This document shows, in pieces, positions 32,505-40,162 of a stretch of 64,000 bases of DNA. This stretch comes from Pimelobacter simplex. GTDB taxonomy: Bacteria > Actinomycetota > Actinomycetes > Propionibacteriales > Nocardioidaceae. Below the pieces are notes generated by a model, which was given only the letters and a program-made list of their open reading frames with translations, had not been told where the DNA came from and did no database searches. The number at the start of each line of letters is the position of its first letter. Position 1 is the stretch's first letter. The position numbers and the translations under genes were made by a program. The stretch covers positions 658,454 through 722,453 of the forward strand of contig NZ_FOUK01000001.1 of NCBI RefSeq assembly GCF_900114845.1, in the 5' to 3' direction.

Positions 32505-33485
32505 TTAGAGCGCGCGCGACGGAGCCCCGGACCCGGCACTGCCCTGCCAGGCGACCGGCGGAGCGCCGACGGACTGGCGGCGGAACTCGCCGAGGAACCA
32601 GATCTGGAAGGCGCGCTGGTCCGGGGTGCGCGGCGCGGTGAGCAGTCGCTGCGCCCGGCTGAACTCGTCGGCGGCGTCGAGCAGGTCGATCAGCCCGCCG
32701 ATCTGCCGGGCCACCTCGCGCGGCATCCGCAGCCGCAGGTCGACGGCGTTGCGCCCGGACTCGTGGGCGTCGTCGACCTGCTCGCGGCCCATGTTGGAGC
32801 GCAGCGGCCGCTCGAGCGCGTCGAAGTGCTCGGAGAGCACCTTGGCCAGGGGGTAGTCGTCCTCGTGGGCGAGGGCGAGCAGCCGGATCTCGCGGCGCAG
32901 GTCGCGGTAGTGGCGCTGGAAGCGGCCGAACTCCAGGACCGGGACGCCGTTGATCTGGACCGCGACCTCGCCGACCCGGGTGTGGTCCTCGGCGAGGGAC
33001 GGGACGCTGTGGGTCAGCTGGTACGGCGCGCCGCCGGTCTCGGAGAGCTCGTCGGAGGGCTCGAACCACACCGCCTTGCCGTCCTCCTCGATCTCGGCAC
33101 CCCAGGCGAGCGAGGCGCGGGCGACGATGTCGAGGCCGCGCCCGACCGTGGTCAGCGCGGCGAGCTGCTCCTCGTCGAGCGCGTCGAAGGCGTCGAGGTC
33201 GAAGGCGTCGATGTCGAAGCCGCCGGCCTGGGTCGCCGGCTGCGGGGCGATCGTGGAGCCGTCGTGGACCTCGAACCGGGGGTGGTCGGCGGTGCCGCTC
33301 AGGTGCAGCTGGACCGGCGGGGTGCCGTGCAGGACCGCATTGGTGACCAGCTCGGAGACGGCGAGCTCGGCGCAGTCGGCGACGTCGTCACGACCGATCT
33401 GCTGGCACGTCTGGACCACCCAGCGTCGTGCGTCGTGCACGATGCGTGGCCCGGGGGCCAGGTCCAGGGTCTGCCGGTGCTGCAC
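32505..33485 (-). CDS. ATP-binding regulatory protein, RsbW/HATPase_c-like N-terminus
   Basis: 326 residues. The first about 140 form a compact GHKL ATPase: N-box ELAVSELVTNAVLHG at about 40-54, HDGS as G1-like box and VGRGLDIV as G2. This is the fold of anti-sigma kinases such as RsbW. An acidic Asp/Phe-rich insertion sits at about 88-105. The remaining 185 residues are helical and unassigned. A sigma-B-type promoter 87 bases upstream suggests it belongs to the general stress regulon and may feed back on it. No sigma or anti-anti-sigma gene is adjacent. Confidence 0.8.
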   Translation of the reverse strand: MQHRQTLDLAPGPRIVHDARRWVVQTCQQIGRDDVADCAELAVSELVTNAVLHGTPPVQLHLSGTADHPRFEVHDGSTIAPQPATQAGGFDIDAFDLDAFDALDEEQLAALTTVGRGLDIVARASLAWGAEIEEDGKAVWFEPSDELSETGGAPYQLTHSVPSLAEDHTRVGEVAVQINGVPVLEFGRFQRHYRDLRREIRLLALAHEDDYPLAKVLSEHFDALERPLRSNMGREQVDDAHESGRNAVDLRLRMPREVARQIGGLIDLLDAADEFSRAQRLLTAPRTPDQRAFQIWFLGEFRRQSVGAPPVAWQGSAGSGAPSRAL

Positions 33486-33571
33486 GGGTGCGCCTCGCTG
33501 GGTGTGTCAGCCGGTGGGGTTCGTCGTCGCGGGTGGTCACCTGATCGGCGAGGGTGCCGATCCCGGGTGGG

Positions 33572-33597
33572 ATACCCCGCCGCCGATCCCCCTAAAC
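33572..33597 (-). promoter_or_regulatory. Sigma-B/sigma-F-type stress promoter
   Basis: On the minus strand GTTTAG (33597-33592) and GGGTAT (33577-33572) are separated by 14 bases, matching the GTTT/GGGTAT consensus of actinobacterial general-stress sigma factors. It drives the RsbW-like gene. Confidence 0.65.
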
Positions 33598-33771
33598 CAA
33601 CGTCTTCGAGCGAGTTCGCAGACGTCCTGAGGAGGCCGGCGAGAGGGGTTCCGGGGCAGTGTGACCGACCAGACCGCGACCTCGGATTGGGGCCCGCGGA
33701 CCGGACGCGGAAGAATGGCCCCAGAGGACCTGCCAGCGTCGTCACCCGAAGTGCCCAGGAGGAAGAAAGCC

Positions 33772-35262
33772 ATGGCAGCAGGCGACACCCAGCCGGAACT
33801 GCCCGATCGCATCATCGTCCCCCGCTCCGACCGCCATCAGGTGGTCGTCATCGGCTCCGGGTTCGGCGGGCTCTTCGGCACCAAGCAGCTGCGCAAGGCG
33901 GACGTCGACATCACGATGATCGCCAAGACGACGCACCACCTCTTCCAGCCACTGCTCTACCAAGTGGCCACCGGCATCCTCTCCGAGGGTGAGATCGCGC
34001 CCCCGACGCGCGAGGTGCTGGCGAACCAGAAGAACGCCCAGGTGCTGCTCGGCGAGGTCACCGACATCGACCTCGAGAGCCGCCTGATCACCTCCCACGT
34101 CCTGGGCCGCGAGCTCGTGACGCCGTACGACTCGCTGATCGTGGCGGCCGGCGCGGGCCAGTCCTACTTCGGCAACGACCACTTCGCCGAGTTCGCCCCC
34201 GGCATGAAGAGCATCGACGACGCCCTCGAGCTGCGCGGCCGGATCTTCGGCGCCTTCGAGATGGCCGAGCTCGCCGCCGCCCGCGGCGAGAACGTCGACC
34301 ACCTGCTCACCTTCGTCGTCGTCGGCGCCGGTCCGACCGGGGTCGAGATGGCCGGCCAGATCGCCGAGCTCGCGCACCGCACGCTGACCCGCGACTTCCG
34401 CGCGATCAGCTCGCGCCACGCGCGCGTGATCCTCGTCGACGCGGCGCCCCAGGTGCTGCCGCCGTTCGGCGCCAAGCTCGGCAAGTGGACCCAGGAGCGC
34501 CTCGAGAAGCTCGGCGTCGAGGTCATGCTCGGCGCGCTGGTCTCCCAGGTCGACGAGCGCGGCCTGACCGTCAAGTACAAGGACGGCAGCGAGAAGCGCA
34601 TCGACGCGGTCGCCAAGGTGTGGGCGGCCGGCGTCCAGGCCAACCCGCTCGGCAAGCAGCTCTCCGCCCAGACCGGCGCCCCGCTCGACCGGGCCGGCCG
34701 GATCTCGGTCAACCCCGACCTCACCCTCCCGGGCTACCCCGAGGTGTTCGTCGTCGGCGACATGATCTCCCTCGACAACCTCCCCGGTGTCGCGCAGGTC
34801 GCGATCCAGGGCGCCAAGTACGCCGCCAAGGAGATCGACGGCCGGCTCCAGGGCAAGCCCGCGCAGCCGCCGTTCAAGTACTTCGACAAGGGCTCGATGG
34901 CGATCATCAGCCGGTTCCGCGCGGTCGCGATGGTCGGCAAGCTGCGGATCACCGGCATCCTCGCCTGGCTGATGTGGCTCGTCGTCCACCTCTTCTACCT
35001 CACCGGCTTCAAGAACCGGGTCACCGCGGTGCTGCGCTGGGCGGTCTCGTTCCTCGGCAAGGGACGCTCCGAGCGGACCTCGACCGAGCAGCAGATCTTC
35101 GCCCGGGTGGCGCTCCAGCGCCTCGCGCGCGGTGCCACCGACCTGGTCTCCCAGCCCGGTGCGTTCGACGAGGCGCAGCGCCGCGCCGAGCTCGAGCAGC
35201 AGGCCGCCGAGGAGGCGCGCCTGAGCGACGAGAACAAGCGCGGCGTCAAGGTCGGCGGCTGA
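33772..35262 (+). CDS. ndh: Type II NADH dehydrogenase (NDH-2)
   Basis: 496 residues from the ATG at 33772, chosen because AGGAGGAAA lies 5 bases upstream; a GTG at 33661 would add 37 residues without a ribosome-binding site. FAD site GSGFGGL at 28-34, NAD site VVVGAGPTGVEMAGQIAEL near residue 180, and GDM near residue 330 for FAD. It passes electrons from NADH to menaquinone at the inner membrane face without pumping protons. A C-terminal amphipathic/hydrophobic stretch (ITGILAWLMWLVVHLFY) should attach it to the membrane. Its 3' end overlaps the thioesterase gene by 17 bases. Confidence 0.92.
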   Translation: MAAGDTQPELPDRIIVPRSDRHQVVVIGSGFGGLFGTKQLRKADVDITMIAKTTHHLFQPLLYQVATGILSEGEIAPPTREVLANQKNAQVLLGEVTDIDLESRLITSHVLGRELVTPYDSLIVAAGAGQSYFGNDHFAEFAPGMKSIDDALELRGRIFGAFEMAELAAARGENVDHLLTFVVVGAGPTGVEMAGQIAELAHRTLTRDFRAISSRHARVILVDAAPQVLPPFGAKLGKWTQERLEKLGVEVMLGALVSQVDERGLTVKYKDGSEKRIDAVAKVWAAGVQANPLGKQLSAQTGAPLDRAGRISVNPDLTLPGYPEVFVVGDMISLDNLPGVAQVAIQGAKYAAKEIDGRLQGKPAQPPFKYFDKGSMAIISRFRAVAMVGKLRITGILAWLMWLVVHLFYLTGFKNRVTAVLRWAVSFLGKGRSERTSTEQQIFARVALQRLARGATDLVSQPGAFDEAQRRAELEQQAAEEARLSDENKRGVKVGG

Positions 35263-35890
35263 GCCTCTCCCGCACTGCTCGGGGGAGGATGAAGACGCCC
35301 TCGGCCTCGGCGGTCACGCCGTCGGGGCCGATCATCCGGGCCTTGGCCCAGGTCTTGATGCCGTCCTCGCGGTCGATCCAGGACTCGACGCGCAGGTCGC
35401 CCAGCGGCGTCCCCTGCCGGTAGACGAGGGTCAGCGTCCCGGTCATCCCGGGACGCCCGGCCGCGCCGACCGAGTGGCCGAGCACCTGGTCGAGGATGAG
35501 CGCGACGACGCCCCCGTGCACCAGCCCGGGCGGCCCCTCGTACGCCGCCCCGCAGTGGAAGTCGGTCTCGGCCCGCCCGTCGGGGTGGCTGCGCACCTCG
35601 AGCGGCGGCGCGATCGGGTTGCGCAGCCCGATCACCGGGTTGCCCCACGGCCGCCGGCGCCCGGCGGTCAGGTGCTCCTGGCCGAGCGTCTGGGTGCGGC
35701 GCACCTTGCGCAGCCGGGCGACCGCCGCCTCGACGTCGGCCTGGGCGGCGCGCACCTCGTCGTCGTCCACGTCGGACATGACACAGAGGTCGACGAGCTC
35801 GCGCGCGGCCTCGGCGAGCGGGCGCCACACGGCGGCCTCCGCCTCGATCACGGAGGCCGGGGTCTCGTCGGCGGCGAAGGACCAGTTCAT
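35246..35890 (-). CDS. PaaI/THEM4-like hotdog thioesterase
   Basis: 214 residues. A helical N-terminal third (about 1-85) precedes a hotdog domain with GPPGLVHGGVVALILDQVLG at about residues 120-140, the usual HGG-containing active-site helix, and LTLVYRQGTPLG. It hydrolyses acyl-CoA thioesters. TACTCT lies 6 bases before the ATG, so the transcript is probably leaderless. It is divergent from the GNAT gene and overlaps ndh tail to tail. Confidence 0.87.
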   Translation of the reverse strand: MNWSFAADETPASVIEAEAAVWRPLAEAARELVDLCVMSDVDDDEVRAAQADVEAAVARLRKVRRTQTLGQEHLTAGRRRPWGNPVIGLRNPIAPPLEVRSHPDGRAETDFHCGAAYEGPPGLVHGGVVALILDQVLGHSVGAAGRPGMTGTLTLVYRQGTPLGDLRVESWIDREDGIKTWAKARMIGPDGVTAEAEGVFILPRAVRERLSRRP

Positions 35891-35953
35891 GGGGGCAGAG
35901 TAGAACAAGTTCTCGTTTCTGGCTGGTCGACTCCGACGTGATGGGATCGGGGG

Positions 35954-36481
35954 ATGACCGCACTGGTGGAGCCCGACGCACGACGCTGGCAGTCCTGGGC
36001 GGCGATGGTCGAGGACTTCGACCTCGTCACCGAGATGCACGGCTCCGGCGCCTGGCAGCTCACCGGCGACCCGGTGCCGACCGAGGTGGGCTGCTCGGCG
36101 TTCGTCACGATGACCGAGGTGACCGCCCCGGCGGACCTCGACGGGACGCGGGTGCCGTCGACGTACTTCTGGATCGCGGCCGGCGACGGCGGTCCCGACG
36201 ACGAGCTCGTCGGCTTCCTGCACCTGCGGCACTCGCTCAACCCCTGGCTGCTCGAGCAGGGCGGGCACATCGGCTACTCGGTGAAGCCCTCCGCCCGGCG
36301 CCGCGGGCACGCGGTGGCCGCGCTGCGCCTCGGCCTCCAGGCCGCGGCGGGGCTCGGCATCGACCGGGTCCTGGTCACCTGCGACGCCGACAACGAGGCG
36401 TCACGCCGCACGATCGAGGCCGGCGGCGGCGTGCTCGAGGACGAGCGCAGCGGCAAGCTGCGCTACTGGATCACGTCCTGA
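35954..36481 (+). CDS. GNAT family N-acetyltransferase
   Basis: 175 residues with the GNAT core: an ELVGFLHLRHSL strand, GHIGYSVKPSARRRGHA (the acetyl-CoA pyrophosphate loop) at about residues 108-125, and a VTCDADNEASRRTIEAGGG ending like RimJ/RimL-type enzymes. The C-terminus overlaps the convergent membrane protein gene by 11 bases. Substrate unknown. Confidence 0.88.
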   Translation: MTALVEPDARRWQSWAAMVEDFDLVTEMHGSGAWQLTGDPVPTEVGCSAFVTMTEVTAPADLDGTRVPSTYFWIAAGDGGPDDELVGFLHLRHSLNPWLLEQGGHIGYSVKPSARRRGHAVAALRLGLQAAAGLGIDRVLVTCDADNEASRRTIEAGGGVLEDERSGKLRYWITS

Positions 36482-37484
36482 CCGGGGCGGCCTGGTCGAC
36501 CGGGCGCAGCTCGGGGCGCAGCCGGTAGAGCACGGTGGTGAACCAGAACGGGTCGACCATCGACCGGTTGATCACGATCAGCGGCAGGCCGTCGCGCTCG
36601 ATGAGCACCGTCCAGCGCCGGTGGCCGGGCTCGCCGACGATAGCGATCGGCGTGTAGGGACTGCCCACCTCGACCACCTCGGTGTGCCCGCTGCGCCGGA
36701 TGGTCAGCTGGCCGCGGCGGATCGTGAGCTTGGTCGTCGTGCAGCTCGCGCGCACCGCCCACACCACCAGCAGCAGGAAGCCGAGCGTCGCGGCGACCCC
36801 CACCGTGGCCGTCGTCGGCGCGGTCGCGGCGGCGTACGACGCGGCCGCGGTGCCGGCCAGCACGACCAGCAGCAGGATCGTCATCGTCCGCCGGACGCCG
36901 CTGCGCTCGGGGAAGTCGGCGTCGGTGGTCGCGTTGAGGGCGTTGCGGTGCTCCTCGGGCTCGGTCCACCGGCCCTGCGGGACGGTCGCCGGCTCGGCCG
37001 GGACCGGCGTCGTCGGCGCGCTGCGGCGCGGCTGGGCATCGGGACCCGGCGTGCGCGGCGGCGGGGCGGTCGTGGTGAAGCCGCGGGCGGGGCGGACCGG
37101 CTCGGGGACGGGCTCGGAGGCGGGCTCGGGCGCGGGCGCCGCGGCCGGCTCGGTGCGGAGCGCGTCGACCACGGACCGGCCGAGGTCGGTGCTGTCGAGG
37201 CTGCCGGCCTGCGCGATCCGCGAGGGCGGCTCGGGCGGCGCCCCGACGCCCAGCGCGTCGAGGACCGAGCGGCCGGCCTGGTTGCCGTCGGGACCGGGAC
37301 CCTGCGGACGACGCCGCCGGGGCGGCGGCTCCGCGACGGGCGGTGCGGGCGGCGGCGCCGGCGTGGTCGCGAGCCCGCCGCGCGGGGAGGCGGTGACCCG
37401 GGCGTCCTTGGCATAGGTCGCACGCTTGTTCAGCCACGCACGGATGGTCTCCGTGTCGGGCCCGAACTCGTCATTGCTCCCCAC
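36471..37484 (-). CDS. Pro-rich two-TM protein of a window-resident paralogue family (copy A)
   Basis: 337 residues. Residues about 30-190 are disordered and Pro/Ala/Arg-rich with repeated short GRSV-DAL segments; two hydrophobic helices follow (about 203-225 and 230-247); a beta-rich domain ends the protein (TKLTIRRGQLTIRR, HRRWTVLIERDGLPLIVINRSMVDP). The same helix pair and terminal domain occur in the products at 62388 and 62990, including the R/S-MVD/E-P-type motif. A PH-like domain after membrane helices is plausible. The GTG start follows GGGAGG at 7 bases. Function unknown. Confidence 0.8.
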   Translation of the reverse strand: MGSNDEFGPDTETIRAWLNKRATYAKDARVTASPRGGLATTPAPPPAPPVAEPPPRRRRPQGPGPDGNQAGRSVLDALGVGAPPEPPSRIAQAGSLDSTDLGRSVVDALRTEPAAAPAPEPASEPVPEPVRPARGFTTTAPPPRTPGPDAQPRRSAPTTPVPAEPATVPQGRWTEPEEHRNALNATTDADFPERSGVRRTMTILLLVVLAGTAAASYAAATAPTTATVGVAATLGFLLLVVWAVRASCTTTKLTIRRGQLTIRRSGHTEVVEVGSPYTPIAIVGEPGHRRWTVLIERDGLPLIVINRSMVDPFWFTTVLYRLRPELRPVDQAAPVRT

Positions 37485-37652
37485 GACAGAGTCCTCCCTT
37501 TCCCTCAGTCCCGGCGCTCAGGGTACTCCGCCGCGGTCCCGGCCGTCGTTGGTCCGAACGTCCGCGGCCGATGGTCCGGATGGGCTACTCCCTCCGGTTG
37601 CCCGGTAGATTGAGATCGATTCCCAGTCCGGTTCGACCCCCCAGGAGGTCCG

Positions 37653-38075
37653 GTGTCCGACACCGACGCACGCTCGCCCTCCCTGCGGCCGACCCGCCAG
37701 CGCCGGGCCATCACCGACGCCCTGGCCGCCGCGGCCGACTTCCAGAGCGCCCAGGAGATCCACGACAGCGTCCGCCAGGGCGGCGACAAGGTCGGCCTGG
37801 CCACCGTCTACCGGACCCTCCAGGCGATGGCGGACGCCGGCGACGTCGACGTCCGGCACAACCCCGCCGGCGAGGCGACGTACCGCCGCTGCAGCTCCTC
37901 GCACCACCACCACCTGGTCTGCCGCTCGTGCGGGCGCACGGTCGAGATCACCGGCTCCGCGGTCGAGCGGTGGGCGCACGCGATCGCCGACGAGCACGGC
38001 TTCTCCGAGGTCAGCCACACCGTCGAGCTGGTGGGTCTGTGCGCCGAGTGCGCCGCCCGGGCCGCCCGCGCCTGA
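37653..38075 (+). CDS. zur: Zinc uptake regulator Zur (FurB, Fur family)
   Basis: 140 residues. A winged helix (RQRRAITDALAAAADFQSAQEI, GLATVYRTLQAMA) is followed by a dimerisation domain with C90/C93 and C130/C133 for structural zinc and a CSSSHHHHLVCRSCG segment, which matches the mycobacterial Zur/FurB pattern rather than iron-sensing FurA. It represses zinc uptake genes when zinc is bound. AGGAGG is 5 bases before the GTG. The stop codon lies in the loop of a small GC hairpin. No zinc transporter is adjacent. Confidence 0.88.
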   Translation: MSDTDARSPSLRPTRQRRAITDALAAAADFQSAQEIHDSVRQGGDKVGLATVYRTLQAMADAGDVDVRHNPAGEATYRRCSSSHHHHLVCRSCGRTVEITGSAVERWAHAIADEHGFSEVSHTVELVGLCAECAARAARA

Positions 38076-38083
38076 GCGCGGGC
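38064..38083 (+). terminator. Hairpin around the zur stop codon
   Basis: GCCCGCGC/GCGCGGGC stem of 8 bases with loop CTGA, which includes the stop. No T tract. It marks the boundary with the convergent AT-richer island. Confidence 0.45.
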
Positions 38084-38115
38084 AGCGGCGGGCAGCGCTG
38101 GGACCGTCGCCGCCC

Positions 38116-38643
38116 TCAGCTTCCCCTCGCCTCGGGGCCGATGTAGACGGTCACCAGGTGCTCGCCCGTCACCGGGGTGAAGAAGGTGAACATGTCGGTC
38201 CTCGCTCTCACTTCCGGGGGAGGGTCGCCGCTTTCGGGCACGGGTCCGGAGATGTCCTGCTCGACCCCCGCAACGTGGACCATCCATGCCACCGTCCCTG
38301 GCGGCAGGCTCGCCTCGTCGGAGGAGCGAATCAGGACGGGATACGCCGTCGGGGCGCTGTCGTACGCCGTCGGGTCGTACATCTTCGCGAACAGGTCGAC
38401 CACCTCATCGGGCTCGATCGCGTCGTCGGCGAGGGTGGTGCCCGCCGCGCTCAGCTCATCCCGCGCCAGGACCGCCACGAGGGCGGGCGGCAGGACCCCG
38501 GCCGTGGTCGACCGGCCTGCTGGAGTGCTCGGGCCGTCTGCCGAGTCACCCGTGCCGCAAGCGGCGAGCGAGAAGGCCACGATGGCCGCCGCTCCCGCTG
38601 CTGCCGTGACCCGTCGGGTGCTGCGTCTGCGTTCAGTGCGCAT
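38116..38643 (-). CDS. Putative lipoprotein, unknown function
   Basis: 175 residues. A strongly basic n-region, hydrophobic stretch and lipobox FSLAAC (C29) indicate a membrane-anchored lipoprotein. The mature part is acidic, with a VAWMVHVAGVEQD strand and a terminal beta hairpin, and no recognised domain. It overlaps the upstream gene by 11 bases and is the last gene of the minus-strand island. It may act as an accessory or immunity-type lipoprotein to the exported proteins; that is inference from position. Confidence 0.75.
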   Translation of the reverse strand: MRTERRRSTRRVTAAAGAAAIVAFSLAACGTGDSADGPSTPAGRSTTAGVLPPALVAVLARDELSAAGTTLADDAIEPDEVVDLFAKMYDPTAYDSAPTAYPVLIRSSDEASLPPGTVAWMVHVAGVEQDISGPVPESGDPPPEVRARTDMFTFFTPVTGEHLVTVYIGPEARGS

Positions 38644-39331
38644 CGGTGTTCACGAAGAATCCGTCGGGGGCGGGCTGCGCGGAGTTGTAGATCGTGTCGT
38701 CGCGTCGAACGGTGCCGATGTTCATGTCTTCCCAGGGAGTCGCTCCTCCCACCCGCTGCCGCTTGGCCTTGGCGAAGCCGAACCAGAAGGGCGACATCGT
38801 GCCGAGCTGGACATGCCGCGCGTGCGCCTCGGCCTGGACCGGCATCCAGTCGCCGTTCGCGAAGCCGACGACGTCCTGGTGGAAGGACTGGCGGACCACT
38901 CCGCCGATCCGGCACTCGAACCGGGCCGCTGCCGTGTCCTTGACGAGGTTGTAGAGCTGAGCCTCCTGGGCCACGCGGTACTCGCTCACTGCGTAGACCC
39001 CCGTGCCGCCGGAGCGCGGACTCCGCTCGCAGTACCCCATCGGGCGCGCGTAGTGGTGGTAGTACCGCCAGCCGGCCTGGATCCAGCCGGGGTTCGAGGT
39101 GCCCAACCCCCGGGTGATCGACACCGAGTAGCTCGACCCCGAGTTGCAGACGTTCTGCTGCGAGGGGGTCATCCATCCTGCGCGAACCCTGGCCGACTTC
39201 GCCTCGACTGCGCTGCTGCCTCCGGCCACATAGCGGTGTCCGTTGTTGCCGGGGTCCGGACAGTGCGCGGACGCGGGGGCGGCGAGGGTGGTCTCGCCGC
39301 GGCCAACAGTCAGCGTCTCTTGCGCAGCCAT
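38633..39331 (-). CDS. Unknown protein, probably once secreted, without an intact signal peptide
   Basis: 232 residues. Residues 15-22 read TLAAPASA before HCPDPG, which looks like the end of a signal peptide, but the region before it is polar and short. Mature features: several aromatic Gly-Trp motifs (IQAGWRYY, RAGWMT), six or so cysteines, GGTGVY and SFHQD. The last two recur as GGNGVY and TFHQD in the secreted protein at 42183. No ribosome-binding site is seen; the start lies in the end of the preceding small gene. Remote relation to Neprosin-like secreted proteins is possible but unproven. Confidence 0.6.
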   Translation of the reverse strand: MAAQETLTVGRGETTLAAPASAHCPDPGNNGHRYVAGGSSAVEAKSARVRAGWMTPSQQNVCNSGSSYSVSITRGLGTSNPGWIQAGWRYYHHYARPMGYCERSPRSGGTGVYAVSEYRVAQEAQLYNLVKDTAAARFECRIGGVVRQSFHQDVVGFANGDWMPVQAEAHARHVQLGTMSPFWFGFAKAKRQRVGGATPWEDMNIGTVRRDDTIYNSAQPAPDGFFVNTDAH

Positions 39332-39546
39332 CGGCGAAGTCGCGCAGGCAGCCCGAGCTTTCGTCCTTGCCTGCCCGAGACGCCAGCCGCCGGCGCCTTC
39401 GGATCGTCGCCGACGATCGAGGAACTACCGATCCGGATTCCGTCCTTGCCGTTGGCTCTGACAGGCGCCTCGATCTTGCCCCTGGTAACGCGGACCTTCC
39501 GGACATCCTTCCAAAGAGAGCTTCCCCAACCCGAGTTGTTCGACAT
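39310..39546 (-). CDS. Small basic protein, unknown function
   Basis: 78 residues from the ATG at 39546, supported by AAGGAGG six bases upstream. It is hydrophilic and rich in Arg/Lys, ending in a strongly basic LRRWLRKRR helix that could bind membrane, nucleic acid or a partner. No family is recognised. It lies between the membrane-protein genes and the unknown 232-residue protein, overlapping the latter by 22 bases, so the two are probably translated in coupled fashion. Confidence 0.55.
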   Translation of the reverse strand: MSNNSGWGSSLWKDVRKVRVTRGKIEAPVRANGKDGIRIGSSSIVGDDPKAPAAGVSGRQGRKLGLPARLRRWLRKRR

Positions 39547-39610
39547 TCCGTCCTCCTTGTGCAGTTTCCTTCTGATTCGACTCCCAGACCAGCGGTCGAC
39601 GAGCCGGGCC

Positions 39611-40162
39611 CTAGCGATTTCGAAGACTGGCTGCTCCAACATAGACAAGGCCGGATACCAGCAGCAGTGCAGCGAGGCCAACCGGCGAAGAGTCGACTGT
39701 CTGATGGAAACTCTCGCCCTGACTGAATCGGATCCAAGCGTAGGTGCTGACTAGGATCGGCGGCCAGTACCACTGGCCAAGGGCTGCGACAAGGACCGCC
39801 GACACTGCCACGAAGGCGGGCACTGTTGCGTAGAGGGCTGGGTCGACGGTCGAACTCATCGCGATCGCGACGGGCAGCGCCGCAATTTGGAGCCATGCGA
39901 AACGCATTCCGGCGATGAGCGGGAGTGACCGCTGCGCGACCCGATTGACCTTCTGCATTGAGTCCGTCAGTGCATGTCCTAGCAGCAATGCCGTGACCGG
40001 CGGCGCGAGATTAGTCAAGACCACCGCCTGATCCAAGAACGGCAGTGGAAGCGTTTCTCCCGAAAGCACCACGACGGCGCTCGACAGGAGAGCGCCAAGC
40101 GCTAGGCTTCGTGGAATGCCCCACGCTTTCAAGATTGCAATGTGCGTCCGGGACGGGCTCAC
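39611..40162 (-). CDS. Island membrane protein, about five TM segments
   Basis: 183 residues, mostly hydrophobic, with segments near 18-37, 44-64, 83-104, 110-128 and 160-180. The GTG overlaps the stop of the larger upstream membrane protein (GTGA). The composition is less GC-biased than neighbouring regions. No family motif is seen. With the ABC ATPase and the 426-residue protein it probably makes an ABC-2-like membrane complex. Confidence 0.7.
   Translation of the reverse strand: MSPSRTHIAILKAWGIPRSLALGALLSSAVVVLSGETLPLPFLDQAVVLTNLAPPVTALLLGHALTDSMQKVNRVAQRSLPLIAGMRFAWLQIAALPVAIAMSSTVDPALYATVPAFVAVSAVLVAALGQWYWPPILVSTYAWIRFSQGESFHQTVDSSPVGLAALLLVSGLVYVGAASLRNR

Noticed and set aside
32495..32520. 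Fluoride riboswitch upstream of crcB
   Set aside because: The -10 box is 7 bases from the start codon, leaving no leader RNA, and the upstream DNA is coding.
33661..33771. Upstream GTG start for NDH-2 adding 37 residues
   Set aside because: No ribosome-binding site before it, extra residues lack family similarity, and AGGAGGAAA is placed for the ATG at 33772.
37606..37632. Zur/Fur box in TAGATTGAGATCGATTCC before zur
   Set aside because: Only a short central ATCGAT is symmetric and it matches the TGAAAATNATTTTCA-type consensus poorly. Autoregulation is possible but not supported.
39310..39546. Frameshift joining the small basic protein to the 232-residue protein as one gene
   Set aside because: A join would not create a signal peptide or any continuous domain, and the small gene has its own strong ribosome-binding site and a clear basic end.
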